From Anaerolineae bacterium (GTDB lineage Bacteria; Chloroflexota; Anaerolineae; B4-G1; SLSP01), in the NCBI GenBank assembly GCA_016934645.1, contig JAFGSL010000102.1:1-10969 (forward strand): 10,969 bases of DNA, read 5' to 3'. The notes beneath the pieces are model-generated. The model had not been told where the DNA came from. It saw nothing but the letters and a program-made list of their open reading frames with translations, and did no database searches. The translations under genes were made by a program, and so were the position numbers. Shown here piece after piece: positions 1 to 6,400 of the stretch; position 1 is the first letter of the stretch, and each line of letters begins with the position of its first letter.

Positions 1-243
1 AGCGCACTTTCGGCGGCTTCGTTGGTGACAGGCGTGTTCATAGTGGAAGTGATTTTCGCGCTGCCCGGCGTCTCCGCACTACTCGGCGCAAGTACGCGCA
101 ATTTTGGATCTTTCCTGCCTGACACCGCGGCAACGATGGGGTTTGCAGTCTATGGCGTGCTGTTAGTGTTACCGCTGATGTTCATCCTGGACGTACTCCA
201 GGCCCTCATCGATCCCCGCCTGCGAGAAGGAGCAGTGCTATGA
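1..243 (+). CDS. ABC transporter permease, DppB/OppB-like, C-terminal part (5' end outside window)
   Basis: The reading frame is open from base 1 and ends at TGA 241-243, so only about the last 80 residues are present. They match the C-terminus of the inner-membrane permease of peptide/nickel-type (Dpp/Opp) ABC importers. The segment VTGVFIVEVIFALPGV corresponds to the family's 'G..VVE.IF.WPG.G' region, followed by a hydrophobic membrane span (about GVLLVLPLMFILDVLQAL) and the usual ending 'ALIDPRLRE'. The internal TTG at base 22 is not a real start. The stop overlaps the ATG of the next gene (ATGA), which indicates translational coupling and a shared operon with the DppC-like partner. Substrate is not readable from this fragment. 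Dpp-type transporters carry peptides, but several subgroups carry oligosaccharides, so a sugar substrate is possible given the glucan genes downstream (inference). Confidence 0.88.
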   Translation, partial: SALSAASLVTGVFIVEVIFALPGVSALLGASTRNFGSFLPDTAATMGFAVYGVLLVLPLMFILDVLQALIDPRLREGAVL

Positions 244-1259
244 GACGTCTCCGCCATTTCTTCACCGTACGCCTGAACTGGCTGGCTATGCTCATCGTCG
301 GTTTCTATTTCGTCGTAGCTGTGGCTGCCCCTTTGCTCGCGCCGCCGGATGACCCAACCCAGCCGACGCCATACCGGTATGTGGAAGGGGAAACGCAGAC
401 AGCGCCGCTGCCGCCTGGCCCCGGTCTACCGTTTGGGACAGTTGCCTATTTGATGGACAGTGCAACAGGTGGGCGCGAGTTGTTGCACTTCGATATTTAC
501 TATTCGTTAGTGTGGGGAACGCGCGCAGTGTTGCGGTTTGGTCTACTCACGGCGTTGGCGGCGGCTACCCTCGGTGTGGTCGTCGGCGCGCTCAGCGCGT
601 ATGCGGGCGGCACACTCAACTTCGCGCTAATGCGGATCACGGATGCGTTCCTGGCCTTTCCGATGATTGCCGGAGTATGGCTCTTCCGTACAATGATACA
701 GACGGCAAACCTGGAATTAGTGGATTATACGAATTTCGTGCCAGTCAAAATTCCTTCTACCCCCTTTCAACAATTGGTATTGACGTTAGGGGTTGATCCG
801 GTGATGCTGACGTTGATTCTGTTTTCGTGGATGAGTTACGCACGGCTGATCAACGCCAACATTATCAGCCTGAAGGAAACCGAATACGTGCAGGCGGCTA
901 AGGTGACGGGACTACGCCCCCTGCGCATTGTCTTCCGGCATTTGTTGCCCAATGCGATTGCGCCGGTGATCGTTCTACTGGCGCGCGATATCGGCGGGAT
1001 GGTCGTGATGCAGGCCGCCTTCGCCTTTATTGGCGTCAGCGGCACGGTCAATAGCACCGCCATTCCGGAGTGGTCGCGCCTGCTGATGATGGGGCGGAAT
1101 TGGATTATCGGGCAGGGCGGCAACCCCTTCACATACTGGTGGCTCTATCTCCCGGTGACGGTGGCATTGATCGTGTTTGGGATTGGGTGGAATCTGTTAG
1201 GCGACGGGCTGAATCTGACGCTCAATCCACACGAAGTGGCACGTAAGCGTTTCGGATAG
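240..1259 (+). CDS. ABC transporter permease, DppC/OppC-like
   Basis: This 339-residue inner-membrane permease would pair with the upstream DppB-like subunit. It starts at the ATG that overlaps the previous stop by 4 bp. One membrane span lies at about residues 15-34, followed by an external loop, then the permease core beginning near GTRAVLRFGLLTALAAATLG. The cytoplasmic EAA loop that contacts the ATPase is clear: E215 through A219-A220 to G224 (EYVQAAKVTG), followed by 'FRHLLPNAIAPVIV'. The C-terminus 'GWNLLGDGLNLTLNP' matches the family ending 'G.NLLGDGLRD.LDP'. Two loops are longer than in typical DppC (about 300 residues): one after the first span, where the usual 'GTD..GRDV' is replaced by 'GTVAYLMDSATGGRELL', and one around residues 150-180. 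No ATPase or solute-binding protein gene follows in the window. The next gene is a broken reductase. Confidence 0.9.
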   Translation: MRRLRHFFTVRLNWLAMLIVGFYFVVAVAAPLLAPPDDPTQPTPYRYVEGETQTAPLPPGPGLPFGTVAYLMDSATGGRELLHFDIYYSLVWGTRAVLRFGLLTALAAATLGVVVGALSAYAGGTLNFALMRITDAFLAFPMIAGVWLFRTMIQTANLELVDYTNFVPVKIPSTPFQQLVLTLGVDPVMLTLILFSWMSYARLINANIISLKETEYVQAAKVTGLRPLRIVFRHLLPNAIAPVIVLLARDIGGMVVMQAAFAFIGVSGTVNSTAIPEWSRLLMMGRNWIIGQGGNPFTYWWLYLPVTVALIVFGIGWNLLGDGLNLTLNPHEVARKRFG

Positions 1260-1342
1260 CCGTTCACAATACAGCAATCCAGAACATTCCATTGAAAACC
1301 AGCGGTAGCCCGAAGAATACTGGAACATAAGGAGATATGGAC

Positions 1343-2072
1343 ATGAAACGGAAAATTCACAGAATTCAACGCGCTATTCGACGAGGATACGCGCCAGGTT
1401 ACCGGATCCGATGCGTCTCCGGCAGGCATCCGTAAGGCGTGCGAAGGATCGCTGCGACGCCTGGAAACAGACTATATCGACGTGTATCTGTTCCACGATA
1501 ACGGCTTCCCAGCAGAGCAGGCGCAACCCGTTCGCGATACGCTGGAAGCGTTGGTCAAGGAGGGCAAAATCCGCGTCTATGGCTGGAGCACCGATCTCCC
1601 CAAGAATGCCGAGTTCTTCGCCCAGGGTGAACATTGTGCTGCCATCGAAGCTCAACTGAACGTGCTGGACGACAATCCCGCTATCGTCAACGTCTGCGAA
1701 CAGCACAACCTGGCCCTCGTCAATCGTGGCCCGTTGGCGATGGGCTTGCTCACCGGCAAGTATTCCGCCAAAACATGGGTTTCTATCGATGATGTGCGCG
1801 GTCAAAAAAGCCCGGAATGGATGAAGTACTTCAAAGACGGCCAACCCAGCTCAGAATTTCTAAAAAAGATCGAGGCCGTGCGCCAAATCTTGACGAGCAA
1901 CGGGCGTACGCTGGCCCAAGGCGCGCTGGCCTGGCTTTGGGGGCGAAGCGAAAACAACATCCCCATTCCCGGTTTCAGAACCGTCAAGCAGGTAGAAGAA
2001 AATGCCAAAGCCATGCAGTTTGGTCCGTTGACCCATTCACAAGTTGAAGAAATCGACGTTTTGATCCGATAA
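1343..2072 (+). pseudogene. Aldo/keto reductase gene with N-terminal internal deletion and frameshift
   Basis: From base 1347 to the TAA at 2070-2072 one frame encodes about 241 residues of an aldo/keto reductase: 'LFDEDTRQVTG', 'SLRRLETDYIDVYLFHDNG', 'RDTLEALVKEGKIRVYGWSTD', 'NRGPLAMGLLTGKY', 'GRTLAQGALAWLWGRS', 'IPIPGFRTVKQVEENA'. The family is normally about 310-330 residues, so roughly 80 N-terminal residues are absent, including the strand carrying the catalytic Asp, Tyr and Lys. The His of the 'FH' motif remains. Just upstream, AAGGAG (1329-1334) lies 8 bases before ATG 1343, which encodes MKRKI, a plausible reductase N-terminus. That start is in another frame and stops at 1433-1435. 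The simplest reading is one deletion near bases 1355-1365 that joined the start codon to the middle of the gene out of frame. An internal start (ATG 1482) could at best give a 196-residue protein without the active site. Sequencing or assembly error cannot be excluded, but would not restore 80 codons. Confidence 0.8.
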
Positions 2073-2081
2073 AGCTCAGAG

Positions 2082-2124
2082 GGTATTTTTCTTTTACGGG
2101 GTCAGCCCGTAAAAGAAAAATACC
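2082..2124. repeat. Perfect 19-bp inverted repeat with 5-base loop
   Basis: The left arm GGTATTTTTCTTTTACGGG (2082-2100) and right arm CCCGTAAAAGAAAAATACC (2106-2124) are exact reverse complements, separated by GTCAG. In RNA the stem could extend by a G-U and an A-U pair. It starts 9 bases after the reductase stop and runs directly into the radical SAM-like remnant. It may act as a bidirectional terminator for the preceding transcript, although the arms carry T/A tracts within the stem instead of after it. The perfect symmetry and A/T-rich arms, unlike the flanking coding DNA, also fit a small mobile hairpin (REP or MITE-like). Confidence 0.85.
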
Positions 2125-2129
2125 TTAAC

Positions 2130-2222
2130 CGTCGTGTGACTCCGGTGGAATACGCGGCGGCTGTGCAACAAGCACGTGAGGCCGGGCTGCATCGCTTCGA
2201 CCAGCGCCGCCACTATTTCTAA
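2130..2222 (+). pseudogene. C-terminal remnant of a probable radical SAM protein (PflA/PflX-like)
   Basis: Thirty codons ending in TAA 2220-2222 read RRVTPVEYAAAVQQAREAGL followed by HRFDQRRHYF. The pattern 'R.VTP.EY..A...AREAGL.R.D.R' resembles the C-terminus of radical SAM proteins annotated as pyruvate formate-lyase activating enzyme-like (PflX type), which I recall from family knowledge and could not search. No start codon or ribosome binding site precedes it. Upstream, the frame runs straight through the inverted repeat to the reductase stop. The rest of the gene, including the CxxxCxxC cluster motif, is missing. The piece looks like a gene tail left after a deletion, possibly the same rearrangement that damaged the reductase. 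It could also be a chance open stretch, though the residue pattern is strongly protein-like. Confidence 0.5.
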
Positions 2223-2244
2223 CCGGGTTTTTAACCTCAACCCC

Positions 2245-2274
2245 TTGACAAAACCCTCATAACTGTGCTATAGT
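2245..2274 (+). promoter_or_regulatory. Sigma70-type promoter of the lacI-family gene
   Basis: A perfect -35 box TTGACA (2245-2250) is followed, after 18 bases, by TATAGT (2269-2274). A TGC directly before the hexamer (2266-2268) gives an extended -10. The predicted transcription start, around 2280-2282, falls on the palindromic operator. This is the clearest promoter in the window. Confidence 0.8.
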
Positions 2275-2279
2275 AGGGA

Positions 2280-2295
2280 TTGGAAGCGCTTCCAA
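2280..2295. promoter_or_regulatory. LacI/GalR-family operator, perfect 16-bp palindrome
   Basis: TTGGAAGCGCTTCCAA is an exact palindrome with the central CG step typical of LacI/GalR operators. It begins 5 bases after the -10 hexamer and ends 17 bases before the regulator's ATG, so a bound repressor would block transcription start. It therefore probably mediates autoregulation by the adjacent LacI-type protein. The core resembles the TGGGAGCGCTCCCA site of the actinobacterial cellobiose-responsive regulator CelR (family knowledge). I found no second full copy in the window. Confidence 0.8.
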
Positions 2296-2312
2296 AACCT
2301 ACAGGGGGGAAT

Positions 2313-3332
2313 ATGCCCAACAATACTCTAACCCTTGATGAAATAGCCAGACGTGCTGGTGTCTCACGCACGACTGCGTCGCGCGTTCTTAACAACCGCC
2401 CGAATGTGCGGCCTGAAGTACGTGAGCGCGTCAAACGCGTTATCGCTGAGACCGGCTATAGCCCTCACCCCGTCGCGCGCTCCCTGGCCGCGCAAGAATC
2501 GCGCGTTATCGGGCTGGTCCTGCCGCGCCGGACGGAAGCGCTATTCAACGACCCGTATTTTCCCCAGCTCACTCAGAGCATCGCCCAAGCGTGCAACGAT
2601 CACAACTACACCCTGGCGCTCTTTCTTATGCAGACCGAAGCCGATGAGGAGAAATTTTACCCGCGTATCTCACGCCCAGGATTGCTTGACGGGATTGTGA
2701 TCCAAGTCGGACAAATCGGCGACGGTCTGATCGCTCGCTTGCTGGCGAGCGATCTGCCAGTCGTCGTCGCGGGCCGGCCGCTGCACCACGGCAACGCCAA
2801 CTACGTCGACGTAGACAACGTAGCCGGCGCATACACTGGCGTGACGCACTTGCTGCGCCTAGGGCACAAACGCATCGGCGCCATCACCGGTGAGATGCGC
2901 ACCACCGCCGCGCTCGACCGGTACACGGGGTATTGCAAAGCATTGCAGGCGCACGACCTGCCGGTGGATGAAACGTTGATCAGCAAAGGCTATTTCACGG
3001 AAATCGGCGGCTACGAGGCCATGCAGCAGCTACTTCCCCATAAACCCGATGCTATCTTCAGCGCGTCAGATGCCATGTCACTCGGCGCACTCAGAGCCAT
3101 CTACGAAGCCGGATTAACCGTCCCCCAGGACATCGCCCTGATCAGTTTCGACGACCTTCCCCCCGCCACAATCGCCAGACCGCAACTGACCACCGTCCAC
3201 CAACCCGTACGTGCATTCGGCGTCAAAGCCGTGGAAATGCTGCTTGACGTGATGAAAAACGGCCCTAAGCCGCCACGGCAAATAATCCTGGACACCGAAT
3301 TGGTTATCCGGGAATCGTGCGGCAGCAGTTAA
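2313..3332 (+). CDS. LacI/GalR-family transcriptional regulator, probable sugar-responsive repressor
   Basis: The ATG at 2313 is chosen because the frame's upstream TTG (2280) lies inside the operator and GGGGGGA (2304-2310) directly precedes the ATG. The product is 339 residues, the usual family length. Residues about 6-50 form the LacI DNA-binding domain: 'LTLDEIARRAGVSRTTASRVLNN' has the recognition helix at about 18-26, followed by 'RPEVRERVKRVIAETGYSPHPVARSLA', whose last part is the minor-groove hinge helix. The remainder is a periplasmic-binding-protein-like sensor: 'IGLVLP', 'LLDGIVIQ', 'YVDVDNVAGAYTGVTHLLRLGHKRIGAITG', 'PDAIFSASDAMSLGALRAIYEAGLTVPQDIALISFDD', then 'TTVHQPVRAFGVKAVEML'. 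It has its own promoter with an operator overlapping the start, so it probably represses itself. Its position next to the secreted GH16 enzyme and the glucan phosphorylase suggests a beta-glucan oligosaccharide effector, but the effector cannot be read from sequence. Confidence 0.93.
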   Translation: MPNNTLTLDEIARRAGVSRTTASRVLNNRPNVRPEVRERVKRVIAETGYSPHPVARSLAAQESRVIGLVLPRRTEALFNDPYFPQLTQSIAQACNDHNYTLALFLMQTEADEEKFYPRISRPGLLDGIVIQVGQIGDGLIARLLASDLPVVVAGRPLHHGNANYVDVDNVAGAYTGVTHLLRLGHKRIGAITGEMRTTAALDRYTGYCKALQAHDLPVDETLISKGYFTEIGGYEAMQQLLPHKPDAIFSASDAMSLGALRAIYEAGLTVPQDIALISFDDLPPATIARPQLTTVHQPVRAFGVKAVEMLLDVMKNGPKPPRQIILDTELVIRESCGSS

Positions 3333-3396
3333 CGAGAAATTTATCAACAAATCCCCACAAGTCCTCACAAACTTGTGAAATTAACGCTAGCAGTTT

Positions 3397-3442
3397 AAGG
3401 AGGTGCCTATTGCCATTGTGTAGCAAATCCCATAAGCATTAG
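3397..3442 (+). promoter_or_regulatory. Orphan strong Shine-Dalgarno with possible 10-codon leader ORF
   Basis: AAGGAGGTG (3397-3405) matches the 16S anti-Shine-Dalgarno over nine bases, the strongest such site in the window, yet no long frame begins after it. Six bases after AAGGAGG a TTG (3410) opens a ten-codon frame (MPLCSKSHKH if TTG is read as Met) ending at TAG 3440-3442. This lies in the leader of the GH16 gene, 41 bases upstream of its ATG. It may be a leader peptide or a leftover of an older start. Evidence is limited to the match. Confidence 0.25.
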
Positions 3443-3483
3443 TTCTCAATACACAGTCTGATATCTCTACAGAGGAGTATGGA

Positions 3484-6400
3484 ATGAATACAAAATTTCT
3501 CAACCTGTTACGAAGTTTTACTTTACTGTCTTTGTTGACTATGATGCTTGGCGTGTCTCCTTTGGTCAGGAGCACAGCAACGCTCGCAGCGCCAGTTAGC
3601 GACATACACATCGTAGACGACTTTGAGGCTGGGGTACCGAGTACCTGGTTCCAGTATGGTGACTATGGTGCTGGCACAAGCATTGCGACGACCACACCCA
3701 CCACCGATACTGTGCCGGGGCTGACGACCAATCACGTTTTGTCCATCGCCTACAACAGCGCAGGCTGGGGCGCAGGAACCGGTAACAACCTGGCTCCCGA
3801 AGACTGGAGCGCCTACGATGGCATGAGCTTCTGGTTCAAGGGGTTGGGCAGCGATGCAACATTCCGCATCGTCCTAAGCGACAACAAGAGCGATCCCAAC
3901 CTGGATACGGCAGAGCGTTTCGCCTATGAGTTCGTAGACACGAGCGCCGGCTGGCAGCACATCAGCATCCCGTGGGGTGCATTCTTCCGCGATGCCTGGC
4001 AGCCCGGCGGTGAGCCCAACGACGGTCTCACCCTCACCGAGGTGTGGGCTTATGCCCTCGTCCTGCCCATCGGTACCAGCGGCACGGTTTATATGGATCA
4101 GGTCGCAGTATTTGGTGGGCTGGAAGAGATACCACAGCCCGTGGTGGACTTCGCTCAACCAACGCACACGGTTTCTGAAGACGTAGGCGAAGCCGTCATC
4201 ACCGTGGCGCTGACACCAGCGGCAACAGACCCTGTTACAGTCACCTACGCTTCCCTGGATCTTGAAGGCACAGCGACGGCCGGTGCAGATTACACAGCGG
4301 TCAGCGGCGACCTCGTCTTCGCACCAGGGCAGACCGAAATCACATTCACTGTCCCCATCACTGACGATGCCATGTACGAGATGCCAGAAACGGTGTGGCT
4401 CGCGCTTTCTGATCCGGCATCGGGCGGCACCATCACTATCCTACTTGGTGGCGAGAACAACCCGGCTATGTTGACCATTATGGACAACGACCCGCCGCCG
4501 GACACCCAACTCATCGACGACTTCGAGTCCAGCCTACCTTACGAACGCAATGCCTTCAACACCGAGATCGGTTTTGTATCGTGGGGCAGCAATAGTGCCG
4601 ACATGCCTGTGTTGGCAACCACCACCATCATCACACCCATACCTGGCTCCACAACCACGAACACCGTCCTCAGCGCCGACTACAACATCGGCGCGTGGGG
4701 TGGCTTCAATCACAGCTTCTCAGAAAACGGCGAATGGGTCAGCCAGGATTGGAGCGCCTATGACGGACTGCGCTTCTGGCTCTACGGCAACAACACCGGC
4801 GGGACCATCCAGGTGGAAATCTTCGACAACCAGGCACTCGGCTCGATGAGCGATTCGGCGGAACGCTATTACGCCCGCATCACCGATGATTACACTGGAT
4901 GGAAGCAATTCCACCTCCCATTCTCAATTTTCCAGCGCCGCACCGACTGGCAACCCAGCGGCGCCCCCAACGACGGCCTCAACCTAACCGAAGTGTCGGC
5001 CTACTCCTTCGGCTTGCCCGCTGGAACAGGACCGCAAACGCTCTACCTCGATCAGGTCGAAATCTACGGCGAACGCGAACCGGACGATATGCCGGTGCGC
5101 GTACAATTCTCAACGTACGCCTACGCCGCGGCAGAAGACAGCACGGCGAACGTGCGCGTGGTCCTCAACCGGGTGGCTACGGAGACCGTAACCGTTGATT
5201 ACACACTGGCAGAAGACACGGCGAAACTAGGCCACGATTATAGCGGACCGGTCAGCGGGACACTCACGTTTGCACCGGGCGAGATGATACAGAGCATCTT
5301 CATCGGCATCCTGAAAGATCGCAAAATCGAGGGCAACGAGCAGTTTGACATCACCCTCTCGAATCCTGCCGGAGCCGACCTCGGTTGGAAGCACATTGCA
5401 CCGTTCGTCGTGCGCGATGTACCCGAGCCAGGAATGATCGATGACTTCGAGCAGGGTGTACCGGATGAGCTAATGCCAACCGGCGGGGTCACTGTGACGA
5501 CCGTGGAGATCCCCGCGGCATCACCATTAGCGATACCCGGCCAAGACCCCATCAACACCGCACTCAGCGTCACCTATCAACTGCCCGCGCAGGCCGTGCA
5601 GGCAATCCAGCAATCGGGTGGCGGCTTCATCCGCGACTTTGGCACTAGCAAAGACTGGACGACCTACGATGCCTTCGACTTCTGGTTCTATGGAATGAAC
5701 ACCGGAACGACGATGACGGTGCAAATCCTGGATAATAAAGCGCCCGATCCGGGGCCGGAGGGCTGGGTGCTCACGTGGAACGATGAGTTCGACGGCGCGG
5801 CAGGCGCAGAGCCGGATCAGACAAAGTGGGGATACGATATCGGCGGTTCGGGTTGGGGCAATGCCGAGTGGGAATACTACACCGCCGAACGCGAGAACTC
5901 GGCGCAGAACGGCGACGGGCAACTCGTCATCACGGCGACGGAGTCTACGGATGAAGCGTTGCAGTGTACCTACACCCCCGCCGGTGAACCGGGCACGTGC
6001 GCGTATACCTCGGCCCGGCTGCTGACGAACGGCAAGTTCGACTTCGTCTACGGGCGCGCCGAAGCGCGGTTGAAGCTCCCCTACGGGCAGGGCATCTGGC
6101 CGGCATTCTGGTCGCTGGGTAACAACTTCGGTGACGTGGGTTGGCCGGCTGCCGGTGAGATCGACATTATGGAGAACATCGGCGTGGAACCGGATATCGT
6201 TCACGGCACCGTTCACGGGCCAGGCTACTCCGGGGCCAATGGCATCGGCGGCGGGTATACTTATACCGAGGCGCTCTCCAACGATTATCACGTCTACGCC
6301 ATCGAGTGGGAGCCGGACGAAATCCGCTGGTACTTCGACGACACGCAATTCTTCACCCTAACACATGATCTGCTGCCTGTGGACGCTCCGTGGGTCTTCG

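Noticed and set aside
1374..1844. 156-codon minus-strand frame opposite the reductase remnant
   Set aside because: The + strand encodes unmistakable aldo/keto reductase motifs; the minus frame is low-information and lacks a ribosome binding site.
1482..2072. Intact 196-residue reductase starting at ATG 1482
   Set aside because: The ATG is in the middle of a conserved strand (DYIDVYLFH), has no ribosome binding site, and homology continues upstream of it in the same frame.
2280..2312. Upstream TTG start for the LacI-type protein, adding 11 residues
   Set aside because: The TTG lies within the palindromic operator at the likely transcription start, and the ATG at 2313 has a purine-rich ribosome binding site and gives the normal LacI N-terminus.
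2534..2547. GGAAGCGCT inside lacI as a second operator
   Set aside because: Only about nine bases match and the other half-site is broken; it lies within the coding sequence, so chance is more likely.
3356..3377. CACAAGT/ACTTGTG 7-bp inverted repeat after lacI as a terminator
   Set aside because: The stem is short and A/T rich with an 8-base loop and no following T run.
3410..3438. TTGCCA with TAAGCA 17 bases later as promoter for the GH16 gene
   Set aside because: The -10 is a poor match; no convincing promoter was found between lacI and the GH16 gene, which leaves read-through from lacI open.
5527..6348. 273-codon open frame on the minus strand inside the GH16 region
   Set aside because: It lies opposite the clearly conserved GH16 domain, shows no recognisable motif, and is explained by codon bias of the + strand gene.
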